NCBI GenBank assembly: GCA_033558025.1
Contig: JAUCEF010000009.1
Span: 1,116,001 to 1,180,000, forward strand
Direction: 5' to 3'
DNA length: 64,000 bases
Source: Phytophthora sp. 'mugwort'
Lineage: Eukaryota > Oomycota > Peronosporomycetes > Peronosporales > Peronosporaceae
The position numbers and the translations under genes are program-made. The notes below the pieces were generated by a model, which saw nothing but the letters and a program-made list of their open reading frames with translations, had not been told where the DNA came from and did no database searches. Positions 44,450 through 55,202 of this stretch are shown here, one piece after another; within the stretch, counting starts at the first letter, position 1, and every line of letters begins with the position of its first letter.

Positions 44450-44566
44450 ATTAATGGTATGCTACTTCGAAATCCACGGTATGAAGGCAACACTGAGTGA
44501 TTTTTACAAAAGGCCCGAGGGGATGTGAGTACTTATGGCGTAAGCGGAAGGCAAGCTGGTACAACC

Positions 44567-45190
44567 TTACAGGTATGTGGTTGCAGTATCGATGTGTAGG
44601 ACACCGTTGAATTCCTTCGCGTGCTGGGGGAGTATGCTGTCGCCGATAGGACATCGGTATACCGGCGTGACCATAGGCTGTGTGCTATGTAGCGCTCCTA
44701 TCTCAATATAGATATTAAACAGACGGATGAGTTTTCTACTGTGTCGAACCATTTTACTAGGACTCAAACCGTAGCCGTTCCTGTTGAACTCAGCTTCGTC
44801 AGGAGTCCACTCGGGCGATCTGGGAACAACATCACATACTTGCGTGTCGACTATGCGGTATGTATATTCCGCTCTAAACATCCAGGATGGGGCTCGCTAT
44901 CCGCATCTCTACCATCACCAGAAGTCATTCCCCTCATTCGGACGTAGGTTGTTTTGCATCTGCAGGCGTCGAGCGAAATCCCATGTCCAGTAATAGTTTG
45001 TCCGTTCGTCGTAACATGAGGCCGCAGCGAGGAAGACTTCTAGATGGGAGTAATTCCATAATGAACACACTCTGGCAGCCGTTGGGTCGGACGCTGTAAG
45101 CATGCAACCTGTCTTTGATAGGGACTGAGACGTAGTACTGGCGGTTTCGGAGCTCCACTTAAAGCACCAGGCAGAACGAGGGCGCAGCAA
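44567..45190 (-). pseudogene. Unidentified degenerate minus-strand coding relic
   Basis: Two open pieces on the minus strand (45190-44915 and 44881-44567, about 90 and 104 codons) follow each other with stops between and have gene-like amino-acid composition. Examples are NYYWTWDFARRLQMQ and PEWTPDEAEFNRNGYG. I do not recognise a family. They could be an old host gene or a repeat. Confidence that this was once coding is low. Confidence 0.25.
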
Positions 45191-45284
45191 GCGAAGAAGA
45201 CGACCCGGTTGAGGAGGACATTAGTATCAACTTGATGGAGATGGATGTCCATCAAAAGGTTTTGAGTCTCATGCAAACCGACGC

Positions 45285-47160
45285 GTGCGAGCGTCGCTGT
45301 CTACGGGGCAGGCAAACGAGTTGGAAAGCCTGGTCGGTTCTACATCGCAAACGGCAAAGCCCGAGAGGGTGACAAGCATTTACACGATGCTGGGATTGCT
45401 TTTGCAGAACCACACCGTGGGACACCGGTGGGGCAAGGGGATCGAGAGAAGTTCAAACACTATATGCCTTTTGTTAAAGCCGTGTGTCGCCTTCCGTTTG
45501 CGCGCTGCCTCGACGCGACTCCCTGCACTATTCAGCGCTACAAGATGCGCGTCAGAGGCGGCAACATTGCCGCTAAGCCTCATTGAAATCGACTGAACAA
45601 GAACGCATCTTCAATAGACGTCCCGTGGCTCCTCAATTGGTTTAAAGGTTCGCACAAGAGGTTTTCCCGTTCGCGTGCGAATGCAAAAGACAGTCGACGA
45701 TCGGGTGAAGAAGTACTACAGTAGGCAGGACTACATGTTGCTGCTTCCCCGGTTGACGCGGGGCTCATTATATGACGAGATGCACACCTACGTTAAACCA
45801 GATTCGGCTCCGAGTGAGGGAGCCTGCTCGTTTGACCATGCGAAAGCTGCTCACACTGCATTGCCCGTATATTTAGAATCGTTCTGCGCGCCGAACGTGT
45901 GTGATGTGTACGCCATCTACAGTTCTGTATGGGCTGCGGACCCACCGCTGAAGCAATAGGGTAGATGGGAGCCCACGCAACGTCAGCGCGTAGATGCGGT
46001 GAGTAAAACTTGATCTGTACATTAATATCATTTCGTTCTCTTGATTAACGTTAGTATCATTTCGACTACCTGCTAACATTCAGGAAGCAGTACCAAAACG
46101 ACAAGATTCGAGTTGCTGGTTCAGAGCATGAAGCGGGGCTGCCTTATTGTAACGGCCTTTTCCCAGAACTTGACGGTGCCTTCAGTGCCATCGACGCCTT
46201 CGCAGAGTACTTCTGCTCTCTCGTTACAGTTAACGTGTTCGGCAGCTTCTATGAAAATGAGACCATGCAGACTAACTACGTATACGAAGTGACGGTGAGC
46301 GGGAAAGGCAGTGACCAGATCAACGCACTTTTTCATCATTTCGTCATCGCCGTTATCGACCCGGGCGACAAAACAAGACTGGTTGTCTACGCCGACAACT
46401 GCGTGGCGAAATCAAGAACAGTTTGGTTAACCAGTTGTTACTGCTCAGTGCAGATGGGAATTTGAAGCGAGCGCACTACCAGTTCGTCGTGGCGGAGCAT
46501 ACGAAGAACTCGTTCGATAGAGGCTGTGGTCACATCTGGTAGTACATCGCTCGCCAAGACTGCTGAACCCCGAGCAGGTTGTAGCGGCCGTGAGGGACCC
46601 AGCATCGTCAAACCGAACGGTTCACATCTCGCACGACGACGGTTGTTTTAAGCGTACAATCCGCTTGTAAAGGAACTGTACAAGAACCTGATTGGTGTCC
46701 AGCAGTACCAGTGGTTTGCCATGGATGCAACCAAACATGACGTCGTTGTTTTGTTTTGCAAAAAAAGGCCCTGGCATGTGACCCCCAAGGACAGGACCTG
46801 CGTCGAAAAGCTTACGGCGTATTCACTGAAAGCGGTAAGATGACTCGGATGTTCGAGCTCTTCCTGGACCCACTTCCTGCATCTGCATTGAACGCAGAAA
46901 GCTTCGCACGGTGCACATTGTGCGCCCATACGTTCCAAGTAAGTTCCGGAGCGGCGCGACCTCACGGGCCAACAGGGCGTAGCTGCAATGACGGCTAAGC
47001 AGTCTCGCCGTGAATACCGAGCTGCCATGGCAGCTGCAGCGAAGGCGAAGGCGAACCAGGACCAGCATGGAAGGAACTATGAGCAAGAAGACGACGACGC
47101 TTCTGTTGCGAAGAAGAAACCGCGAAGGTCGACTGGAGGTAAGTTGGTCGCTATACATGT
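45285..47160 (+). pseudogene. Transposon-derived relic with a YADNC motif
   Basis: Pieces in several plus frames show a consistent order. 45675-45959 is an acidic region ending in a stop. 46085-46465 runs VAGSEHEAGLPYCNG, then a region ending TRLVVYADNCVAKSRT. 46570-46850 runs PASSNRTVHISHDDG, then LYKNLIGVQQYQW. A basic tail at 46980-47160 ends in KKKPRRST. A hydrophobic strand followed by Y-A-D-N-C is a feature of a transposase-like family frequent in Phytophthora, where the Asp would be catalytic. Stops and shifts separate all pieces. I cannot name the superfamily with confidence. Confidence 0.5.
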
Positions 47161-48539
47161 ATGACCTTCTCGACAGATGAGATCGTTCAAAATGGTATTA
47201 TGCCTTCCTTCGATTTTGCCAATCAAATAAAAAAAAATCGGACTTTTAATTGTGACTTTGAGGCCTCAAGTACGATGAGTTAAATCGTTTGCTGCAGCAC
47301 CAATAATTCGGACGTTCAATTTATGGATACCGGTAGGGTACCGGTATTGAGCATTGCACTTTAAAAAAAAACGCGCAGCACCCCGTACGATTAATCCTGA
47401 GGGTGAGGGAACGCCTGGGCCTTGAGGTCGTTTGCGCTAAATACTGGTTGTTTGACCGTGCTGTTTGGTGCTTTAGCAAGCCGAGGCACACGTCCAGCTT
47501 GTCCACAGGTAGAGGGATGAAGAAGAGTGTATCTGACGACGAGATACGTGCACATCTGGAGGCCGTTATGCTGCACGTTTTTACTTGATGACAGTAGGCT
47601 TTGTCCAATATTGAGCTAACTACTGGGTGTTTGACCGTGCTGGTTGCTCTCGTAGTTGTTATGGAAGGGAAAGTAGTGAATGTACAGCTCCCACATCAAC
47701 TTCACTGCCGGCTTAGCATCAAATCTGGCGAGCCGTTGGCGCCGTGCCGTGACCAGCTACCAGGGCATAACTTTTTTTTTCTTTCATGGTAGCCGACGGC
47801 TACGCGCTAATGCTTGACCATATTAAACGGATCTTTGAAAGCGCGCAAACGGGTTGACATGGAGCGAGCGTATACGAAGCCAACCAACAATGCGCCACAG
47901 AAGAAGTACGTGCAGCTATCGACAATTCCGAAGAATTTAAATGCCAGTTGAAGTGATTTGGCAGAAGGCTCGTTTACACAAGCACGGCTACGCTGCTTTG
48001 TATTGCAGTATTTTATACGTTCCTCGGGCCCGGGTGCAACGCCTAACGCCTCTTCGACGCGCTACCGACGCTTGCATTCAAGAGCAGCTACCTCGAGTTG
48101 CCGAATACATGCAAGAACTTAAAATTAAAGGTGGAGTGGCAACTACACGCTATGCAGCCGGCAGTCAAGCCGATTGCCGGGGGATGCACCAAAATCTGTA
48201 CCGGATAGCGCTACGTTCCGGCTTGCAATTCATAGACCGCCAGGCCTCAGACATGGAGACTGCACAACATCATCACCAAGCTGCTGACGAATACGGCCTT
48301 GTCCGAGCTCGCATGCACGGCGTTGTTGTGCCCCTATCTCTTTATGTATCAGATTGACGGAATACACTTGAGCTACCTGGCTACAGTTTGCGACACCCGT
48401 TTCGAGAGCTACGCGACCCGGAAACCCTGGATCCTGCTGAAGACATGGAAGATGTGGATCATGCAGATACAACGAAGGAAAATGAGCGCTTCGCTAAAAA
48501 AAACTAGAGTAAGCGTAAAAATATTTCGTCTACGCGATA
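47161..48539. other. Repeat-rich spacer, no supported gene
   Basis: Contains a 21-bp fold-back at 47327-47347 and a diverged direct repeat of about 30 bp (near 47435 and 47615, sharing TGTTTGACCGTGCTG). A 138-codon frame at 47941-48357 has no family motif and overlaps repeat-like DNA. Probably transposon debris. Confidence 0.45.
47327..47347. repeat. Perfect inverted repeat ATACCGGTA-GGG-TACCGGTAT
   Basis: Nine-base arms around a 3-nt centre. Each arm contains the hexamer ACCGGT. It lies between two transposon relics and may be a leftover terminal structure. Confidence 0.7.
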
Positions 48540-49571
48540 ACCACAGTGATTGTATAGATTTAACCCAACTGTTTACTATGCGTGGTACAGAAGTGCATTG
48601 CAATTTTCAGAACGTATTCTGGTGCTACTCGGAAAGCCAAGTTGGCGTGTCGCTGGAAATATCGCTTCAACAGTGAGAACCCAACCTCGATCGGACTTAC
48701 GTCGTGAGAGTAAGGCGGCAGGAAAAACAGAAGACCCCCAGTGTGTGGATTAGATCTTGGTGTTCTTGATACATGTGGATCTTGACGTTGTCTAGCACAA
48801 CAATTGAGCGTGGCATCGGCCATGGACCGTGGAAGGGGGCAATCTTGTTCTTGAAAACATCGTAAAAGTTACACCTTGTAAAGGTATTGTCGGTTGCTCC
48901 CCACGCGAGGAATCCAGTGACGTCCACGGCAGCCATAACGGAGTCGCGCTTTCCTCGAGAGAAAGGAATTCTCACATTAGCAGGTATGTTGCGGGCTGAC
49001 CACGCGCGTCGCCTTGGTCACAGACCTATATATGCAAGCAAAGTAGAGAATTTTAACGTTGCGTATATATATACGCAACGTTAAAATTAAATATTGAGAT
49101 TCACATCGAAATGCGTACGATACCTTCCGTCTATTGGTGTTTCATTAACAAACACAAGTTGGTCCGCTGTAAAATGGACTCAGTCTTGACATACTCTCTC
49201 GTCGCTCGCGCGGAGGCTTTCGCGAGCTCGTTTTGTCAGCACTTTGCGAGTTAATCAAGGTCAAAGCGCAGGGCGCGAAAAATTGTAGCGTCCGACAGGC
49301 AAATACCATTAGGAAAGTTAGCTAAAATCGCCTGGCGGAGCTCTTCAAAATAAAAGCATGCATCGCTGTCCACATATTCAGATACAAAATGAGCAAACCT
49401 CTTCAGGCCACCTTGACTTCTTCTCGGAAGCAGCCTTCTTATCGAGTAGTCTGTCATTAAAAAGCTTTGGTACCATCTAGTAAGCCTTCTTTCTGAAATA
49501 CCTAGCAGGGTAGCCACTACACTCAACTGTATGTCATAAGCGTAGGTGAGAACAATGGCACGCCACATCAA
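48540..49571 (-). pseudogene. Degenerate Tc1/IS630-like transposase
   Basis: The minus strand carries, in order, an N-terminal helix-turn-helix part (49568-49251; YDIQLSVVATLLGISERRLTRWYQ), a short LVFVNETPIDG relic near 49150, a core at 48975-48700 (DSVMAAVDVTGFLAWG, then SIVVLDNVKIHM with the second catalytic Asp), and a C-terminal piece near 48680 (LPPYSHDVSPIEVGFSLLK, with the Glu of the DDE triad). This is the DDE_3/Tc1-IS630 layout. The first catalytic residue appears as Asn in VNET, where families normally have VDE. Frame breaks and a 40-bp palindrome at 49049-49088 separate the N-terminal part from the core. Not functional. Confidence 0.8.
49049..49088. repeat. 40-bp perfect palindrome
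   Basis: AATTTTAACGTTGCGTATAT is followed directly by its exact reverse complement with no spacer. It sits in the decayed Tc1/IS630 transposase, between the HTH and DDE core parts. It could extrude as a 20-bp cruciform. Confidence 0.95.
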
Positions 49572-50082
49572 GTCAAGGGGAAAAAGTTAATTTTTAACGT
49601 GGTGGCCTTTTTGGCCTACGCTTTTGGCTGCAAAAGTCAGAATGTCGACCATTCGTCGGTTATAGAGGTTAAGCATGAGCCAGTAGAAAAACATATTCTT
49701 CCCTCAGATTACATGAAGTCATAATACTCACCACCTATTGACATGTCACTAATGTGAGCCTGGGATGAGTCAAGTTTTCGAGGCTCCACGTCGACTTTCA
49801 ACTGGATCCGCAGCGCAATTTTACATCAGAATAGCCAATAAAAATGTGAGTTTTCGTACTGGAAAAATGTATATTTGTTTTCGCGGGGACACTTCGTCTG
49901 ATCTAACTTCTAGAAGCCATGCCATCCCGCTTTGCGATGATGCGCCTAAATCCCGTTGGTTGATTAGTGTTTTGTGTTTGACGCCATCACATTTGAAGTA
50001 CAAAACAAAATACTACAAGTAAAGTTAGTCCCTAGATTTTCCTTTTTGCGGCGATCGCTCTGATTTCTTCTGGGTTTAATTG
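49572..50082. other. No supported gene
   Basis: Flank of the Tc1/IS630 relic. An 85-codon plus frame at 49765-50022 has no recognisable features. Confidence 0.45.
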
Positions 50083-50459
50083 CAGCTCTATTGAAACGTT
50101 ACCGCGTCGAACGTACCAGGCAGCATCGTGTTCATCTTCTCAGCAATGGTCACCACAATTCCGCTTCTGTAGCCCGTGATGCCCTACGGCTTGGGCCATA
50201 GCCAGAATGCGTCGCTGTCGGGCCCACAACCAATCACTCCGCCATTCTCTGAGCTAGACTTTAGCAGGAAGAACTTGCCGATGAGCTGAAACGTACTCGT
50301 CACGCTTCCCTCCATTACGCTCAGCTTCTTCACGGTTGCCGGACCGAGGAAGTCCGCCAGCACGCGTTCCTTGATGCGATATTTGCTCGGGTCGTGGTCA
50401 ACTGCCATGATGTCGGCGACACCGTCACATGACATCATATCTGGTGCCGAAAGTTCCAA
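50083..50459 (-). pseudogene. Unidentified host-like gene fragment with an in-frame stop
   Basis: The minus frame from 50459 reads 91 codons of ordinary protein composition (DHDPSKYRIKERVLADFL, later STFQLIGKFFLL and FWLWPKP) to a TAG at 50184-50186. The same frame then continues open for 31 more codons (GITGYRSGIVVTIAEKMN) to another TAG near 50083. The conserved feel on both sides suggests one gene with a nonsense codon. I do not recognise the family. The 5' part is missing or in an undetected exon. Confidence 0.4.
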
Positions 50460-51585
50460 CTGTAAGAAGCAATTTATAGTAATTTGACTCGACTCTGTTG
50501 TAATTTTGCACTTTAAACATAGTAGTATGTCTTGCTCGAGACAAAAAGAGTGCGAATACTAACGGTGGTTCAAGTGAGTGTCCTTATTCTTATAGTAAGA
50601 TGTCACCAAAGCACTCAGCGGTTGCCGTCCGCAATCACCCCATTTTCGAAGGAAACCGTGTCGACTGATTTCAATGTGGTTTATGGTACGTTTGCGTCCA
50701 TATTGGTACACTAGATACGATAATTCTTGTTTCTTGACCAACGCTCGAGCATAGAATAGCAAGCAAAAATTGCCTGCGCGGTCTTCCCCTAACTGCAGCA
50801 CTACAGTAGTAGATGTTTCGAGTACATGATAGGCTCAGAATATGCGATCGCATTCCAGTACGCCCCCTAGCTTCTCCTCTTGGTGTGGGCCTTGATATGG
50901 CGCCATATCCAGCGACATCAGCGAGCAAATATGGCGGTTTCTGATCTCTGTCCCCCTTCCCACCGTCACGTTGCCATTACAAAATCCAGTTAGCAAATTG
51001 GCGTCCTAAAAGATGTAACACATTTGCCATGGCTGGGGTCTTAACAGCGTTGGTGTTTTGGAAAGAAGGCAGCACTGTCATGTACTCTGCAAGGTTATTG
51101 GTGACTCGATTGAGCTCCACAAACGCGTAAAATCCAACACAATACCGTTTCCCGTTGCCACTTGCACTTCGGTCGCAAAAAGGGATTCGGATTGTTTACA
51201 CCTCCTCCGAACACGCGTCGTTGGCAAACCAAAAGATCACGCCGTAGTTGTACGCGAGGTCATGAAGTTGTTCAGTCTGAGATAGATCTTGGTGTTCTAA
51301 AACGTCGAAAGCTGCCAGCACTGCGGGTTAAGAACGCCTTAGATTCCGCGTAGTACAAGACGTGTGAATACGTTCATGGAGACCCTCGCGCTCTTCTTGT
51401 CGAATGGGGGTGGACGAGTGGCGGGTAGTGTGGCACTTTGAGATATGGATAGTGCCTTAGACTGCTGCAATGTCATCCTACGCTTTTTTAACTGGCTTAA
51501 CAGCACCACAACATGGTGTCTACCGGCGGTTGCCGATCTCCGACGCCCACTTCGGTGCGTTTTCGAAGCCATTTGACCCGCTCTG
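50460..51585. other. No supported gene
   Basis: Short frames only. A plus-strand stretch near 51040-51300 may be an old transposon piece but has no diagnostic motif. Confidence 0.4.
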
Positions 51586-52300
51586 TTAGTCGCGGATAGT
51601 CTGGTGGATCACCGCTTCCGAGGTCATGACGAAGGGGCCGTACCGCACTACTGGCTCATTCAAAGGCTGCCCACTGGTGACGATGAACTCGAAGCCATTC
51701 TCATCCTCTGTCATCACGTGCACGCCATCTCCATCCTGCTCCATGATGATAGCGTGGTGCGCCTTAATGTCTTCGTCCGCACATTTGCCCGAGCCACTCA
51801 ACGTGTACACAAACGCGTTATGACCTGTCGGGATCTTGTAGTGGAGCTCAGCGCATTGCTTCATCAAGAAGTGAATATACGCCACGGGTGCCTCCGTCTG
51901 AATTGGGCCCTTTTGACCGAATACCTCTCCAGCGAACACGATGGCCTCGACCTTCTTGGCATCGTCCCACACATGGAGCACTGTATCCCGACTGATCTCC
52001 TGGTATCGCGGCTTCATGATCTTCTTCGCCTTTGGCAAGTTAATCCACAGCTGCAAACCGTGAGCTATATCCTCGTTTACAGGCATCTCAGCATGCAAGA
52101 TGCCCTTGCCAGGCGTCATCCACTGCAGATCACCTGGTCGCAGCTCGCCCTTGTTGCCCCAAAAGTCCTCGTGACACATATGACCCTTGGACGTCGGCAA
52201 ACATATATGTGACTGTCTCAAAGCCATTGTGCAGGTGGTCGGAGAAGCCTCCAGGGAGTCCGACGTTGGATTCGTCCAGCATAACGGGTCAAGATTGCGG
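51586..52300 (-). pseudogene. Pirin-family cupin, 5'-truncated and frameshifted
   Basis: Pirins are iron-binding cupins found in the nucleus or cytosol; some have quercetinase activity. The minus frame from about 52205 down to 51586 gives GHMCHEDFWGNKGELRPGDL, QWMTPGKGILHAEMP (with the His and Glu metal ligands) and the complete C-terminal cupin ending QTIRD. Just upstream the earlier part lies in another frame (GGFSDHLHNGFETVTYM, keeping the H-x-H metal pair but with Leu for the usual Pro). A further frame break occurs near 52280, where LRNLDP lies in a third frame. Homology ends near 52300, and the truncated pogo transposase begins within about 10 bp. The N-terminal 30 or so residues are missing. 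The C-terminal cupin is intact, which suggests recent decay. Confidence 0.8.
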
Positions 52301-52303
52301 AGC

Positions 52304-53887
52304 TGCTGGTAGTATGCTGAAAAGCCGTAAGCGTGGACTAGCTACTGTGCTCTCTGCTGAGGCTGAAGAGCAAATAGTTTTATGGATTAACTCTTCGCGT
52401 CGAAAGGTATCCTGTATCGACAGGAATGTTAACCCAAAAAGCTTTGGAAGTAGCTGCGGAGGAAGGTTTGAGCGCAAACACCTTTCGAGCAACTTCTTCC
52501 TGGCCCCGGAAATTTTTGCGTTGGCACAGGATCTCAATTCGCGCACGAACAAGACAAGGACAGACTACCCCTGAAGGCGCTGCGCAAGTTGCTGCAGTAT
52601 TCACAACTAAAGTGAGGCAAATAATGGTGGAGAAAGTTATTTCTAAGCTATATAACGCTGATCAAACTGGTAATTTATTGTGCCACCACTTGCTTAGCCT
52701 CGGATATTTTACTAACTTTGCCTTAGCAGTATTTTTGAGTATTTGCCTCGTAGAACTATCGACGTGCGCAATGCACGAACTGTCTGGATCAAATGCTCTG
52801 GCAAGGATAAAGAGCGTGCGACTGCGATGCTGCTTGCTGATGCAAACGGCAACAAGCTTCCGCCATTTCTGGTGTTTAAAACGCGCTCATCGACCAAACC
52901 GGATGAGCGCGTTGCAAACACCACGTTTCGGCATGGCTTTGGCCGTACACTATGGAGGTTGATCGCCCCACTGCAAACTTCGACGGGCTGCCAAATTTTT
53001 GGTAACGGAAAAGGCTGGTGGAATGCCGAGTTGTCCATTGATTTTTTGAAGTTCCATTTCGCTCAGCGGGAAAACTGCACAGAGCCGATCTTGTTGCTCT
53101 GGGATATTTTTTCTGGGCACTGGACAGAGAAGGTTTGTCAGTATACAGAGTCTATTAAGGTTGTCTTGCTAAACGTGCCACCAAGGTACACGTATGTCTG
53201 CCAACCGGCAGACATTGCGTGGAACAAACCGCTCAAAGATCAGCTTCGTCATGCATGGGTAGCTCAGATGAGAGAGCAGGTCGCTAAGCACCACCATCTC
53301 GAGGCGACGCGTCGGGCAGCGGAGGAAGAACAACATCAGGCGCGGCAAGCCGAACAGGTGCTGCAGCAATCAGAAGGAATATCACGTCCATCTCCAGGTT
53401 CCTGCTGAGCAAGACGGTGAACAAGCAGACGGAGTACGTCAGACGCCTTCACAACGACAGCTTGAGTCCTCTTTGTGGTCAACCTACCATGAATGCAATG
53501 GACCGGAATCTGACGTCTCGGACAGCAGCAGCAGCATTCGTGCTGCAAGTGCCAAGCGCCGCCGAAAAACGCGCAAGAAGTCTGGAAATGAGTTTGAGCT
53601 CACCGCCCCATCAATGCTGCCTGGATATCAAGCGCATGGGAGAGCTTGACGTAGAAACGATTTGTCGGCGGGTTCAAGCACATTGGACTTCTGAATGATT
53701 CCCGCCCTCACAAACCGACGCTTCTTGGCTGGACGAGCGACGTGAGCGGGCTGCTACAAGCACTTGCTGAACTTTCAGTTGAGTTCTCACTCTCCTGACG
53801 TAGCTGTATCCACCTAGACGATGATGTGGCAACTGCAACAGAAGACACAGACAGCTCAGATAGCGATAAAGCCTCATCAATGAATTA
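52304..53887 (+). pseudogene. Pogo-type transposase, 5'-truncated and frame-broken
   Basis: The sequence begins at a position matching about residue 93 of the 9-kb copy (KRGLATVLSAEAEEQIVLWI), so the first DNA-binding part is absent. The CENPB-like region with LTQKALEVAAEEGL follows in another frame, then YNADQTG with the first catalytic Asp near 52660. A long open piece (52743-53408) carries FLVFKTRSS, then EPILLLWDIFSGHW with the second catalytic Asp and YVCQPADIAWNKPLK, the family's third motif. A basic and then acidic tail runs to a stop at about 53887. The core motifs are better preserved than in the 9-kb relic, so this is a younger copy. Its 5' end abuts the pirin pseudogene. Confidence 0.8.
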
Positions 53888-55190
53888 GCATTTATTCGTG
53901 TGTGATACTCACTTCTCTGTTTGCACACCTAAAGAAAATGCGCATTATATAACCTGCAAGTGATACACAGATAGATGCATCATGTCGTTAGCAATAGCAC
54001 CCACCTCAGCATCACTAGTTGATCAATACACACCTCTGCGCCCCTACGCACACGATTTGCATCAATCCGACCGCTCTACGGCTGAGGGGCCCATCACCAG
54101 CTTTCCCAGCCAATCTGCTGTCTGTGCAGGTAGAATAAGCAGCATGCCGTTAGTCATTGATCACACCATCGAGGCAACAAGCTTAGATGTGCACCGAGCT
54201 CTCGCGCACACTTTAGCGCACACAAATAGGCCAGCGCTAGCAGCTCTTCGCCTCACGTTTGCAGTCGTCCTGCTGGCAAATACGCATACAAAAGACGTCA
54301 TCGTTAGAAAGCGTATGAGATACAGCAAGGCACAGAATGTACAGAGGTTCGAGGGCGAGTACATACCTCCTTTTGTGCCGAATTGCGTGCGCGTGCGTGG
54401 CGTCGCTGCTGTACAGTCCCCGCGAGTCCTGCGGCGGTCCGCTTGGCGTTCAGTTGATGAGTGTCTGCTTCGCAGCTGTGTGTCCAGGTACAGTTATTAT
54501 TCAAATACGTACGATGCATTTGCTTCTGACGCGTTGGCTGTATACCCGTAGCCTCTGATGCATTTGTGGTCGCCCGTATAATAGGTAAATATCGGTATTA
54601 ACTCGCGTATGCATATCATTTCGCCTGATCCTGCAAATCTATGTTGGTCCCCGCAAAGATGTTTGCTCACGTCCCAAAACGACAGTCATCTTTTGCTCAA
54701 GCCTTTTTCGTTTTCCTCGTAGTTTTGTTTTTACCCCAAAAGTTGTTTGGTCCCACCCCGGACTCCTTAATATATGTGAAAAGGGTCTTAACAAAATGCA
54801 AAACGGGATCAACAATTTGAAAGCGGCGTTAGCGCCACGCGCATTAATATCATACCTGTTGGCTAGTGTCTCACACACAATCGTCAGGTTAATGTAAATC
54901 GCCTACTGTTTCAGAATAAATCGTGTCGCGGTTTCACATTATTTAGTCGTGCGGGTTACTGCGAGCTAACAGGGTTTCACAATATGCTTCACAAGAGTGC
55001 GCTGTCGGGCACACGAAGACTTCGCGGAGTCTGATGGTCGGAGTAATGAATACAGGGAAGCAGCACTGCACGACACCGCTGTTGGTATACTAAGTACTAT
55101 ATGGTTGCTAGGAGTAGGATTGCAAAAATAGCCTGTCATTGTGGTCAACTTGTTGTGAATCTAAGAGTCAGAGACTGAATTTAACTCGAC
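53888..55190. other. No supported gene; contains a repeat matching 17.6 kb
   Basis: A 189-codon plus frame (53982-54551) has low-complexity, Ser/Ala/Arg-rich composition and no family motif, so I do not call it a gene. Its 3' neighbour at 54640-54770 is a repeat shared with 17590-17725. Confidence 0.45.
54640..54770 (-). repeat. Repeat copy, inverted relative to 17590-17725
   Basis: See the partner at 17590-17725. In this copy the repeat lies about 430 bp inside the point where the START N-terminal half-gene ends. No transposase of the minus-strand 16-kb type is visible beside it, so it may be a solo element end. Confidence 0.7.
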
Positions 55191-55202
55191 TTAATATAGT
55201 CC

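Noticed and set aside
47941..48357. 138-codon plus-strand frame before the Tc1/IS630 relic
   Set aside because: No recognisable family and surrounded by repeat debris; could be part of a transposon but there is no diagnostic motif.
51604..52212. 202-codon plus-strand frame opposite the pirin relic
   Set aside because: It is the antisense shadow of the pirin cupin, whose metal-ligand motifs are clear on the minus strand.
53982..54551. 189-codon plus-strand frame after the 52-kb pogo element
   Set aside because: Low-complexity Ala/Ser/Arg/His-rich product without motifs; lies in repeat debris, and its reverse strand is equally open in places.
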